NCBI GenBank assembly: GCA_021848385.1
Contig: JAJZUQ010000006.1
Coordinates: 1-64,000 of the forward strand
Source: Deltaproteobacteria bacterium
GTDB lineage: Bacteria > Desulfobacterota > Desulfuromonadia > Geobacterales > Geobacteraceae
Direction: 5' to 3'
DNA: 64,000 nt
Positions 8,414 to 15,996 of this stretch are shown here, piece by piece. Positions within the stretch are counted from its first letter, which is position 1. Every line of letters begins with the position of its first letter. The translations under genes and the position numbers were made by a program. The notes below the pieces were generated by a model. That model saw nothing but the letters and a program-made list of their open reading frames with translations, had not been told where the DNA came from and searched no databases.

Positions 8414-9229
8414 CTACTTATAGCTGTGCAGCCCGGGGAGGAGCAGGTTAACCCCGAGGAAGGTGAACAGCATGACGAAAAATCCGATTATTGCCAGGAT
8501 GGCAGCCCGCCGGCCGCGCCAGCCGGTGGTGAGCCTGCCGTGGAGCAGGGCGGCGTAGATGAACCAGGTTATGAGGGACCAGGTTTCCTTGGGATCCCAG
8601 CTCCAGTACGTTCCCCATGCTGTCTCGGCCCAGATGGCCCCGGAGATGATGGCGAAGGTGAGGAGGGGAAAGCCGAAGGTGAGGCAGCGGTAGTTGATTT
8701 CGTCCAGGGTGTCCAGGGAGGGGAGCTTCTGGTACAGGGAGCCGAGTCGCTTGTTTTTCAGAAAACGTTCCTGAATCAGGTACATGATGGCGGCACCGAA
8801 TGCCACGGCGAAAGCGGCGTAGCCAAAAAAGGCCATGGAAGTGTGGACCAGCAGCCATTTGCTCTTCAGCGCCGGGTTGAGGGGGGCGATGGCGCTCTGG
8901 AAGAGGGTCGAGATGCCGAGGATGACCAGCGCCAGCGGGGTGACAAAGGAACCGAGGATGGATACCTTGTATTTCCGTTCAAAGGCGATGAACATGCCGA
9001 CGATGGCCAGGCTGAAGAAGGAGAGGGACTCGTGGAGGTTGGTGATGGGGGTGTGTCCCGCCTCCAGGTACCGGTCGAGGGTGAACATGCAGTGAATGAG
9101 GAAACCGCCGGAGATGACCCAGTGGGAGATGCGGCCAAGGGTCGGGCGTGGCTTGATGAGGTAGACGAGGTAGAGCAGGGTGGCCAGAAAATAGGCTCCC
9201 ATTGTCAGCTTGAAGAGCAGGGCGTTCAT
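8414..9229 (-). CDS. CcsB/CcsA-type cytochrome c biogenesis protein
   Basis: This 271-residue polytopic membrane protein belongs to the haem-handling family of system II cytochrome c maturation (CcsA/ResC; also called HemX beside hemA). The tryptophan-rich haem-binding motif [13 protein letters not shown] is at 205-217. Several hydrophobic helices surround it, and histidines such as H46, H66 and H129 are candidate haem ligands. It overlaps the upstream dehydrogenase gene by 4 bases, so the two are likely translationally coupled. Its place in a tetrapyrrole operon fits haem export and attachment to c-type cytochromes such as the one at 28.8 kb. The partner ResB/Ccs1 is not in the window. Confidence 0.88.
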   Translation of the reverse strand: MNALLFKLTMGAYFLATLLYLVYLIKPRPTLGRISHWVISGGFLIHCMFTLDRYLEAGHTPITNLHESLSFFSLAIVGMFIAFERKYKVSILGSFVTPLALVILGISTLFQSAIAPLNPALKSKWLLVHTSMAFFGYAAFAVAFGAAIMYLIQERFLKNKRLGSLYQKLPSLDTLDEINYRCLTFGFPLLTFAIISGAIWAETAWGTYWSWDPKETWSLITWFIYAALLHGRLTTGWRGRRAAILAIIGFFVMLFTFLGVNLLLPGLHSYK

Positions 9230-9900
9230 GAGGTCTCCCGTTCCCGTATCCCGAGCTCGGCCAGGGTGAAGCCGGGCCCGAAGATATCCGCCAGAATTTG
9301 ATCCAGCACGGAGGGGGACCGGTTTTTAATCGCCTGTGGCAGATCGTGGTCGAGCAAGGCATTGAAAAGCTCTTTATTGTATGCGGTGTTACCCTTTTCC
9401 GTCAACAGCTTTTCACGGATTGCTCCGAGGAGCTCCAGGGCGGTGCCGTATTCCGGGCCGAACTGTTCCGCCAGTTCGGCCCGGAGCCGGGCAGCCAGGG
9501 CCGGGCTTTTGCCACTGGTGGAGATGGTGATGGTGAGGTCCCCCCGGCAGACGGTGGCCGGGGTGGTGAATGCGGAGATTTCCGGTGCATCCACGATGTC
9601 GGCCATGATCCCGCGGGTCTGTGCCTCATCCGCGACTGCCCGGTTTACGGCGGCATCGCCGGTGGCGGCAAATGCCAGGAATGCGCCATCCAGGTCGCCG
9701 CTACAATAGGTGCGTGATATGTGATCGATCCGCCCTTCCCGGCAAAGTTCTGCAAGTACGGGATCGAGGTCCGGTGCGATGACTGTCACTTGAGCGCCTG
9801 CAGCCAGGAGCCTCTCGCATTTGCGGGCGGCTACTGCGCCTCCGCCGATGATGACGGCATGTCTGCCGGTGAGGACGAGGTTGACCGGGTAGTACCGCAT
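9226..9900 (-). CDS. Precorrin-2 dehydrogenase / sirohydrochlorin ferrochelatase (CysG N-terminal type)
   Basis: This 224-residue protein matches the Met8p/SirC half of CysG, which oxidises precorrin-2 and may insert iron to give sirohaem. The NAD-binding start is YPVNLVLTGRHAVIIGGGAVAARKCERLL, followed by FAATGDAAVNRAVADEA and TISTSGKSPALAARLR, all standard for the family. It is the first gene of the operon: its promoter lies in the divergent region toward trxA, and its stop overlaps the ccsB start. The methyltransferase that makes its substrate is in the cobA-hemD fusion. A sirohaem enzyme that could use the product is at 13.2 kb. Confidence 0.93.
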   Translation of the reverse strand: MRYYPVNLVLTGRHAVIIGGGAVAARKCERLLAAGAQVTVIAPDLDPVLAELCREGRIDHISRTYCSGDLDGAFLAFAATGDAAVNRAVADEAQTRGIMADIVDAPEISAFTTPATVCRGDLTITISTSGKSPALAARLRAELAEQFGPEYGTALELLGAIREKLLTEKGNTAYNKELFNALLDHDLPQAIKNRSPSVLDQILADIFGPGFTLAELGIRERETS

Positions 9901-9958
9901 TAACTGCCTCCTTGAAGGTAATGTGACACACTTGGTTCACAGACCGGTACATGGCCCA

Positions 9959-9989
9959 TTTATAGCATCCCTGGGTGCAGTGGTGTCAA
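9959..9989 (-). promoter_or_regulatory. Likely sigma-70 promoter of the tetrapyrrole operon
   Basis: On the minus strand there is TTGACA (9989-9984) and TATAAA (9964-9959). The spacer is 19 bases, slightly long. It lies 59 bases before the first gene, in a 223-base divergent region shared with trxA. Confidence 0.55.
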
Positions 9990-10055
9990 TCAATTATCAC
10001 GGTGGAGGCGGGTTTTGCAGCGCTTCCGTCTAGGCCGGTGGAGGGGAATTACCCC

Positions 10056-10083
10056 TTGCATTTTTCCCCCGTATGGTTAATAT
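10056..10083 (+). promoter_or_regulatory. Likely trxA promoter
   Basis: TTGCAT (10056-10061), a 16-base spacer and TAATAT (10078-10083) lie about 40 bases before the trxA start codon. Confidence 0.6.
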
Positions 10084-10123
10084 TGGAACAATCCATATTA
10101 TGAGATTAAAGGAGAAACAGCGT

Positions 10124-10453
10124 ATGGCCAGCGAAAAGGTTTTTGCGTTCGGAGACAATAATTTCGACACTGAAGTGCTCCAGGCCGGAGTGCCGGTCCT
10201 GGTCGATTTCTGGGCAACCTGGTGTGCGCCCTGCAAGGCGATTGCACCCCTGATCGATGCCATTGCCGAAGAATACGACGGGAAGGTGAAGGTCGGCAAG
10301 GTGAACGTGGATGACAATCCGTCAACTCCCGGCAAGTATGGGGTTCGCGGCATTCCGACCGTAATCCTGTTCAAGGATGGCAAGGTGGTTGACCAGGTGG
10401 TGGGGGCGGTCCCCAAGGCCCAGCTGGAAGCGCTCATCAAGAAAGCCCTCTAG
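10124..10453 (+). CDS. trxA: Thioredoxin
   Basis: This is a 109-residue cytoplasmic thioredoxin. The redox pair is in [10 protein letters not shown] (C34, C37); the usual WCGPC has alanine in place of glycine, a common variant. The cis-proline loop is RGIPTVILF. The ATG at 10124 is used because AAAGGAG precedes it and the thioredoxin fold begins right after; the longer in-frame start at 10073 lies inside the promoter region. A second, exported thioredoxin-fold gene follows after 16 bases, so the two probably form one transcript ending at a strong hairpin. Confidence 0.95.
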   Translation: MASEKVFAFGDNNFDTEVLQAGVPVLVDFWATWCAPCKAIAPLIDAIAEEYDGKVKVGKVNVDDNPSTPGKYGVRGIPTVILFKDGKVVDQVVGAVPKAQLEALIKKAL

Positions 10454-10469
10454 GGGAAAGGCCGTCTGC

Positions 10470-10982
10470 GTGAAATTAACCAAGCTTTTCAGCCCCTGTT
10501 TCTCGCTGGTAGTTGCGGCGGTGCTCCTTTCGCCTGTTGGAGCCCAGGCCATACTGCAGAAGGGTGATCCGGCCCCTCCCATCAAGGTGACGACGACATC
10601 CGGCCAGCCGGTGACCCTTGCCAACTACCGGGGGTACGTCCTGGTCATGGATTTCTTTGCCACCTGGTGCATGCCCTGCCGTGACTCCATCCCCCATCTC
10701 AAGGATCTCTCCCGCAGGTTCGGCAAGCAGGGACTCCAGGTTCTCGGCATGAGTGTGGATGAGGGGGGGGACAAAGTCGTCAAGGAGTTCATTGCCAGCA
10801 AACGGCTCAACTATCCGGTTGCCCTGACCGACGAGGACCTGCAGACCGAGTATGGACTCCGTTCTGTACCGACCATCTTCATCATCAGCAAGAAGGGGGT
10901 CGTGGCGGAACGGTTTCAGGGGTTCAACGATGATATTGCCCGGAAGATGGAGACCCTGATCGTAAAATTGCTGGCTGAATAG
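10470..10982 (+). CDS. Exported TlpA/ResA-like thioredoxin-fold protein
   Basis: This 170-residue protein starts at GTG 10470, just after a GGGGAAAGG ribosome site. Residues 1-27 look like a signal peptide (KLTKLF, a hydrophobic stretch, then GAQA). The mature part is of the AhpC-TSA/TlpA type, with GDPAPPIKV near 32 and the active site FFATWCMPCRDS (C67, C70). LRSVPTIFII is the cis-proline loop. Such periplasmic reductases often keep apocytochrome haem-site cysteines reduced for system II maturation, which would fit the nearby ccsB, but this link is inferred. It is co-directional with trxA. Confidence 0.85.
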   Translation: MKLTKLFSPCFSLVVAAVLLSPVGAQAILQKGDPAPPIKVTTTSGQPVTLANYRGYVLVMDFFATWCMPCRDSIPHLKDLSRRFGKQGLQVLGMSVDEGGDKVVKEFIASKRLNYPVALTDEDLQTEYGLRSVPTIFIISKKGVVAERFQGFNDDIARKMETLIVKLLAE

Positions 10983-11012
10983 ATCGGGGAGATACCGAAA
11001 TGGTAGAAATGG

Positions 11013-11045
11013 AAAGGCGGCGCCGTGTCAGGCGCCGCCTTTTTT
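11013..11045 (+). terminator. Terminator of the trxA operon, overlapping the uvrC 3' end
   Basis: The stem GGCGGCGCC (11016-11024) / GGCGCCGCC (11031-11039) is followed by a T-run. The second arm and T-run are also the last codons of convergent uvrC (encoding KKGGA). Confidence 0.85.
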
Positions 11046-12869
11046 GCTTTCCGCAAGTGCTGCGTGGATGGTCTTTGCCAGTTCGCCGGTTACCCCCGAA
11101 ACGGCGGCAAGTTCTTCGATCGTTGCTTCCGTGACCCGTCGCAGGCTGCCGAAATGCTTGAGAAGCGCCTTTTTGCGGGCAGGGCCGACTCCCGGAATCC
11201 TGTCGAGACCCGAAGTCAGTGATGTCCTGCTCCGAAGGGTCTTGTGGTAGGTTATGGCGAAACGGTGTGCCTCGTCCCGGATGCGGGCCAGGAGCAGGAG
11301 GGGGGGGGAGTTCTGGCGGAGCACGACGGGGTTCTTCCTGCCAGGGAGGAATATCCGTTCATCGCTCCTGCTGATCTCGGTGGCCCCCATCTCCCGGGTG
11401 ACCCGGCTTTTGGCCAGTGATGCCGCCGCCACGTCTTCAATCCCCAGGTCACGGAGTACGGCGGTCAGTACGTTGAGCTGGCCGGGCCCGCCGTCGATGA
11501 TGATCAGGTCGGGAAGTCCTGCGCCTTCCTTTGCGCGACGGAAGCGGCGGGACAGGACTTCATGAAGCATGGCGAAGTCATTGGCGCCGGTGACGCTCCT
11601 GATGCGGTAGCGCCGGTAGTTGGCCTTGTCCGGCTTGCCGTCGGAGAAAGCGACCCCGCTTCCCACCGCTTCTCCCCCCTGGAGATTGGATATGTCGTAG
11701 CATTCGATGCGCTGCGGCAGGCGGGGGAGGTGGAGATGCTCCTGCAACGCGGCGAGAGTTTCCCGGGAATCGGCGGCGCGCTGCTCTTTTTCCCGTGCGG
11801 AGGTGGTGGCGTTCTTCTCTGCGAGCCGCACCAGTTCCAGCTTGGTGCCGCGAAGCGGGCGGGTGACGGTTGTCCGTTTCCCGCGCTTTTCCCCCAGAAA
11901 TTCCGCGAATGCCTCGCTTTCCGGCAGGGGGAGAGGAACGAGCAGTTCATCGGGGATGACAACTTCGCCGCCATAGTACTCGCTGAAAAATGAGGCGATC
12001 CCTTCGGCGTCGTCCAGTTCCCAGACAAGTGAATAGTTCCGGTTGCCAATCAGGCTGCCACCGCGGATGAAGAGGAGGGAGATCTCCATCCGGTTCCCAT
12101 CCCGGTGAAAGCCGACGACGTCCGTGTCACCGCCGCTGCTTACCATCTTCTGCTTTTCCACCGTGATCTGGATGGCATTAAGCAGATCCCGGTACCGGGC
12201 CGCAGTCTCGTATTTCTCATCCCCCGCCGCCGTTGCCATCCGCTGCCGTAACAGCCTGACCAGTTCGCTGCTTCTCCCCGACAGAAAGAGCACCGCTCCG
12301 TCCACGAGCGCTGCATAGTCTTCGTGGGAGATGAGCCCGTGGCAGGGTGCCGAACACTGCCTGATCTGATAAAAGAGGCAGGGTCGCCGACGGCGCCGGC
12401 AAGTCTCCAGCGGGTAATGGCGGAGGGGAAATATCTTGTAGAGCTGTTTCAGGACCTCCCGGGCAGCAGCGGCCGATGAGTAGGGGCCGAAGTAGCGGGC
12501 ACCGTCCCGGGGGACTTTGCGCACGATGCCAAGGCGGGGGAATTCCTCGGCTGGATCGAGGCGGAGGGAGAAGTAGGTCTTGTCGTCCCGCAGGTTGAAG
12601 TTATAGCGGGGGCGGTACTGCTTGATCAGGGTGTTTTCCAGGATGAGCGCTTCTTTTTCGGTGTCGGTGACGATCACCTGGATGTCCGCTACCCGCTCCA
12701 TGAGAAAACGGATATGGTACCGGGCATCGCGGGCGGCGGTGAAGTAGGAGCGGACCCGTTTTTTCAGCTCACGGGCCTTGCCGACGTAGAGCACCTGGCC
12801 GTCTTTCCCCTTCATCAGGTAGACACCGGGGGCGGATGGCAGATTGTCGATTCTGGTGCTGTCAAGCAT
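11028..12869 (-). CDS. uvrC: Excinuclease ABC subunit C
   Basis: UvrC makes both incisions in nucleotide excision repair once UvrB has marked the lesion. The protein has 613 residues. The N-terminal GIY-YIG nuclease is seen in [18 protein letters not shown]; a UVR domain that contacts UvrB is near [14 protein letters not shown]; the RNase H-like second nuclease has [18 protein letters not shown]; and tandem helix-hairpin-helix motifs ([17 protein letters not shown]) end the protein. The ATG at 12869 is preferred to an in-frame TTG two codons upstream. uvrB lies at 16 kb on the same strand but in a separate unit. The last five codons lie in a terminator hairpin of the opposite strand. Confidence 0.96.
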   Translation of the reverse strand: MLDSTRIDNLPSAPGVYLMKGKDGQVLYVGKARELKKRVRSYFTAARDARYHIRFLMERVADIQVIVTDTEKEALILENTLIKQYRPRYNFNLRDDKTYFSLRLDPAEEFPRLGIVRKVPRDGARYFGPYSSAAAAREVLKQLYKIFPLRHYPLETCRRRRRPCLFYQIRQCSAPCHGLISHEDYAALVDGAVLFLSGRSSELVRLLRQRMATAAGDEKYETAARYRDLLNAIQITVEKQKMVSSGGDTDVVGFHRDGNRMEISLLFIRGGSLIGNRNYSLVWELDDAEGIASFFSEYYGGEVVIPDELLVPLPLPESEAFAEFLGEKRGKRTTVTRPLRGTKLELVRLAEKNATTSAREKEQRAADSRETLAALQEHLHLPRLPQRIECYDISNLQGGEAVGSGVAFSDGKPDKANYRRYRIRSVTGANDFAMLHEVLSRRFRRAKEGAGLPDLIIIDGGPGQLNVLTAVLRDLGIEDVAAASLAKSRVTREMGATEISRSDERIFLPGRKNPVVLRQNSPPLLLLARIRDEAHRFAITYHKTLRSRTSLTSGLDRIPGVGPARKKALLKHFGSLRRVTEATIEELAAVSGVTGELAKTIHAALAESKKGGA

Positions 12870-12962
12870 GGGCAAAGTATAGCGGTAATGTTTTCAGCTG
12901 CAAAGCACTTTCCCCGAAGTGGCGGTCTTCAATAGTTCTGTCAGTTGCAGAACCTATGGCCG

Positions 12963-13117
12963 TTGCAAGGTGTCTGTAGAGAGCGACTTTCTCCGAAGCG
13001 TTGTGGTTCTTGGCGAAATGGAGCGTACAACGGCCGGATTTTTAATTCCGGCCGTAGCGCAATGAGCCTTAGAGCCACAGAGTACGGAGAAACGGAGCGA
13101 ACGCGGATACCTTGCAA
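12963..13117. repeat. Intergenic inverted-repeat element with inner hairpin
   Basis: The outer arms are TTGCAAGGTGTC (12963-12974) and GATACCTTGCAA (13106-13117). Inside, CGGCCGGA and TCCGGCCG form a short-loop palindrome at 13031-13054. A degraded family C-like word (CCACAGAGTACGGAG) is at 13075-13089. It lies 42 bases past the sulfite reductase stop and before uvrC; no T-run follows the inner hairpin. Confidence 0.6.
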
Positions 13118-13158
13118 CTGCCGCATACAGACAGAATGTTTCCCGCACCGGTTTCCTG

Positions 13159-13830
13159 CTACTCCGCCGTTCCCAGTACCTCCTGCCGGAACTGTTCGAT
13201 GCCGATCTTCTCGACGATACTCCCCAGACGCTGCTCCTGGGGCCACTTCTTGTAGAGATCGACGATGCGGGCGATGATTGCCAGCACCTCTTCCTCGCCC
13301 GGTACGTTGTCCACGAGCATCTCCCCCAGGCGGGGACGGGCTCCGGCATTCCCCCCCACCAGGATGCGCCAGCCCTTGGGCGTTCCCATCACGCCGATAT
13401 CCTTGACCGCCGTTTCGGCGCAGGAGACCATGCAGCCGGAAACCCCCATCTTCATCTTGTTCGGGAGCTGCATGGCGTGGTAGATGGCGTCGATCTTCAG
13501 ACCCAGGGAAACGGAATCCTGGACACCCCGCTTGCACCAGGTGGTGCCGGGGCAGATCCTCACGCTCCGGACACAGAGGCCGATGGCTGCACCCGGTTGC
13601 TGGTCCAGGTCGGCCCAGATGGCATCCAGATCCTCTTCCTTAATGCCGAACAGGGCGATGCGCTGGGCCGAGGTGAGCTTCAGTTCCTTAACGCCGTATT
13701 TGTCGGCCACGTCGCAGATCTTGCGCAGGGCGTCCGTGGTGGTGATTCCTCCCGGGATGTGGGGGGCAATGGTGTAGGTTTCGCGATCCCGTTGCAGGAT
13801 TGCTCCCTTGGCGGCGATATCTTTTTTCAT
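13159..13830 (-). CDS. Small assimilatory-type sirohaem sulfite/nitrite reductase
   Basis: This 223-residue protein is about half the size of CysI or NirA. It has one ferredoxin-like half domain (TYTIAPHIPGGITTTDALRKI, LKLTSAQRIALFGI) and one sirohaem-4Fe4S domain with cysteines C93-x5-C99 (CPGTTWC) and C133-x3-C137 (CMVSC), the signature for a [4Fe-4S] cluster coupled to sirohaem. Its size matches the single-domain low-molecular-weight sulfite reductases known from Desulfovibrio. Start 13830 follows GGAGCAACCC; the in-frame start at 13881 is less likely. It ends a four-gene minus-strand set with an MFS carrier. Sirohaem genes are at 4-10 kb. Whether the substrate is sulfite or nitrite cannot be told. 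Confidence 0.82.
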   Translation of the reverse strand: MKKDIAAKGAILQRDRETYTIAPHIPGGITTTDALRKICDVADKYGVKELKLTSAQRIALFGIKEEDLDAIWADLDQQPGAAIGLCVRSVRICPGTTWCKRGVQDSVSLGLKIDAIYHAMQLPNKMKMGVSGCMVSCAETAVKDIGVMGTPKGWRILVGGNAGARPRLGEMLVDNVPGEEEVLAIIARIVDLYKKWPQEQRLGSIVEKIGIEQFRQEVLGTAE

Positions 13831-13910
13831 GGGTTGCTCCTCTTCGGTTGATTGATATTGTAGTGAACGAATTTGGGCCAAAAGGAACGAGGCGACGTGG
13901 GGGGTATGAG

Positions 13911-15152
13911 TCAGGTGTCGTGCTCTACCCGGCCCATGTCGGTGGTAATGAAGCGGGTGCAGAGAAAGCAGAAGCCCGAAGCCAGTGCGATCGTAATCGG
14001 CGTTACCAGCAGGGCGTTACGCAGTCCCCAACGGTCGGACAGCCAACCCAGCAGGGTCGGAGACACGGCGTCTCCCAGGGCGTGGATGAAGAAAATGTTG
14101 ACGGCAAAGGCCATGGCGCGGATTGCGTGGGGGGTGACGTTGACAATCACCGTATTGAGGGGGCCGGTGTTGAGAAAGAGGAAAAATTCGGCGCAGAACG
14201 TGGCGGCCAGGCAGCTTGTCAGGGAAGGGGTGAGGATGGCGTAGGCGGCTACGGGGGTGCCGAGCAGGAATCCCCACCCCGACACGAGCAGGTATCCCTT
14301 GGGAGTCTTCGACTGGCAGCGGTCGCCGAGCCAGCCCCCCGTCAGGGTGCCGGTAATGCCGGCCAGGACGGTGATGCCGCCGAAGAGCGTGTTCGCCTTT
14401 GCCACGTCCAGGTTGTGCATGCGGCAGAGAAAGGTGGGGAGCCACTGGGCGAGACCGCCGAGGGCGAAGGTCATGGCGGCCATGGCCAGGGTGTTGGTGA
14501 CGAAGGATCGGTTGGTGAAGAGGGCCGGGTAGTTTCGCTCAACGGGGGTGGTTGAGCCGGGTGAAACGGTCGTGGCGCCCCTGGCTGGCTCGTTGAGAAA
14601 CCAGACCGGCAGGGAGAGGATGAGCCCCGGCACCCCCACGAGGAGGAATGCGGTTTTCCATCCCAGATGCTGGCCGATAAGGCCGCCGAGGAGATAGCCG
14701 AGGGCGCTTCCTACCGGTATCGCCAGGTAGAAGTAGGCGAGTATCCTGCCGCGCCGCTCCTTGGGAAAGTAGTCGGCAAGCAACCCCGGGGAAACGGTTC
14801 CGAAGCTCGCTTCCCCGATACCGACTGCGGTGCGGGCGACCAGCAGGGTCCGGTAGCCGATCGCCACCCCGGCGCCGACGGTGGCGATGCTCCAGATGGC
14901 GAGCCCTCCGGCGGCGAGTCTGACCCGGTTCCACCGGTCCCCCATCCATCCCATGAACGGTGCCGCCACCATGTAGCAGACCATGAAGGCGCTCCCCAGG
15001 AGACCGAGGGCGGTGTCGGAGAGGTTCAGGTCGGCCTTGATCAGGGGGAAGACGGCATAGAGAACCTGCCGGTCGATGTAGTTGAGGAGGTTTACTGCCA
15101 GGAGCAGGGCAAGGGCATAACGGGGGGAGGTGGTTGGTTGCTGTCGGGTCAT
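13911..15152 (-). CDS. MFS transporter (spinster/hexuronate-like)
   Basis: This 413-residue inner-membrane carrier has about 12 hydrophobic segments. It starts with the typical ALALLLAVNLLNYIDRQVLYAVFPLIK; the loop-2 motif reads GWMGDRWNRVRL, and FPKERRGRILAYF is the family basic loop. It looks like the spinster/organic-anion branch of the major facilitator superfamily. The substrate cannot be told from sequence. The ATG at 15152 is the first that gives the conserved N-terminus. It lies 31 bases after the thiamine-binding-type gene and 80 before the sulfite reductase gene, so these genes are probably one transcript. Confidence 0.85.
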   Translation of the reverse strand: MTRQQPTTSPRYALALLLAVNLLNYIDRQVLYAVFPLIKADLNLSDTALGLLGSAFMVCYMVAAPFMGWMGDRWNRVRLAAGGLAIWSIATVGAGVAIGYRTLLVARTAVGIGEASFGTVSPGLLADYFPKERRGRILAYFYLAIPVGSALGYLLGGLIGQHLGWKTAFLLVGVPGLILSLPVWFLNEPARGATTVSPGSTTPVERNYPALFTNRSFVTNTLAMAAMTFALGGLAQWLPTFLCRMHNLDVAKANTLFGGITVLAGITGTLTGGWLGDRCQSKTPKGYLLVSGWGFLLGTPVAAYAILTPSLTSCLAATFCAEFFLFLNTGPLNTVIVNVTPHAIRAMAFAVNIFFIHALGDAVSPTLLGWLSDRWGLRNALLVTPITIALASGFCFLCTRFITTDMGRVEHDT

Positions 15153-15183
15153 GGTAGTTCTGCAGGGGAGGCCGTGCCGCCCC

Positions 15184-15483
15184 CTACAGTTTATCCTCCA
15201 CGGACCGGACCTTCCCGGCCATGGTATGGGCCAGCTTGTCGCGCCGGTCGTCGATCTTGATGAGGGTGGAGACCCGTACCGCGCCGGCGGCAAAGACCGA
15301 CTCCTGCATCTGCCGGATGACCCGGAGAATCTCGTCCAGGTCCCCTTCGAGTACGGTTCCCATGGGGGTGAGCTGATGGCTGATTCCGGACGCACGGGCG
15401 ATCCTGAGGCACCCTGCGACGTAGCGGGAGACCCCGGTGTCGGCAGTTCCGAGGGGGGTTATGCTCACTTCAACGACAGCCAT
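15184..15483 (-). CDS. MTH1187/YkoF-like thiamine-binding family protein
   Basis: This 99-residue protein shows the family pattern: MAVVEVSITPLGTADTGVS at the start, GISHQLTPMGTVLEGDLDEIL in the middle, and RVSTLIKIDDRRDK near the end. Known members are small ferredoxin-like proteins that form tetramers; some bind thiamine or HMP. A good AAGGAGG site precedes the ATG at 15483. It lies between a small Cys protein (11 bases upstream) and the MFS carrier (31 bases downstream), which suggests it serves uptake or sensing of that carrier's substrate, but this is inference. Confidence 0.85.
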   Translation of the reverse strand: MAVVEVSITPLGTADTGVSRYVAGCLRIARASGISHQLTPMGTVLEGDLDEILRVIRQMQESVFAAGAVRVSTLIKIDDRRDKLAHTMAGKVRSVEDKL

Positions 15484-15494
15484 GTCGACCTCCT

Positions 15495-15713
15495 TTACTG
15501 GCGGTACTTTTCGCACGGGCCGGTCCGTGACCCGGGCGGCGGGTTGGTGACGGTGTAGATTGTGCAGACCCCTTGATCGTTCTGGACGCACTCCAGAAAC
15601 GTGCAGACCAGGTAGGCCCGGTCGGCGGGACGGGTGAGGAGCTGGTCGAGCTTTTCCGCCACCTCGGGGTGGCTGCCGATGGTTACGGCTGCCTGCTGGC
15701 GTTTCTTGTCCAT
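15495..15713 (-). CDS. Small conserved-type cysteine protein, function unknown
   Basis: This 72-residue protein is not recognised. It starts MDKKRQQAAVTIGSHPEVAEKLDQLL, so the N-terminal half is helical and charged. The C-terminal half has four cysteines (CTFLEC, GVCTIY, GPCEKY) that could bind a metal or form disulfides; there is no signal peptide. It is the first gene of the set with the thiamine-binding-type protein, the MFS carrier and the sulfite reductase. The start at 15713 follows GGGAGGTACCC. Confidence 0.65.
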   Translation of the reverse strand: MDKKRQQAAVTIGSHPEVAEKLDQLLTRPADRAYLVCTFLECVQNDQGVCTIYTVTNPPPGSRTGPCEKYRQ

Positions 15714-15833
15714 GGGTACCTCCCGCTCCGGATCAGGTCGTATTGTTAGTACCAGAAACGGGCACAGTTTTCCATGCAAAAAATCGGGTTGCGTATTAGA
15801 ATTGAAGCTCTTTCAGGGGACATCGATCGTAAG

Positions 15834-15979
15834 GAAGAGCGGGGACTCTCCCTCCGGAAAGAGTCAAGCGTCACCGTCCATCTTCCAAATGAACCAAACC
15901 TTTATGCCAGGGGTTTCCCTTGAACTGTGAATGGCATTTTCTTGCGGGACTCTTTCCTCCGGGAGAGCCCCCGCTCTCC
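15834..15979. repeat. Long imperfect inverted repeat downstream of uvrB
   Basis: The left arm (15834-15865) contains AGAGCGGGGACTCTCC and GGAAAGAGTC; the right arm (15946-15979) contains GACTCTTTCC and GGAGAGCCCCCGCTCT. They pair over about 30 bp with an 80-base loop. It lies 18 bases past the uvrB stop. No T-run follows, so it is not a plain terminator. The rest of 15714-15996 shows no gene. Confidence 0.7.
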
Positions 15980-15996
15980 ATTCAGGTGGACTAGCA

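Noticed and set aside
10003-10019. Possible sigma-54 promoter in the divergent region
   Set aside because: The spacing is one base too long, and a good sigma-70 promoter for trxA lies downstream.
15834-15979. Glycine or TPP riboswitch upstream of the thiamine-binding-type operon
   Set aside because: The conserved core words of those riboswitches are absent; only a long inverted repeat is present.
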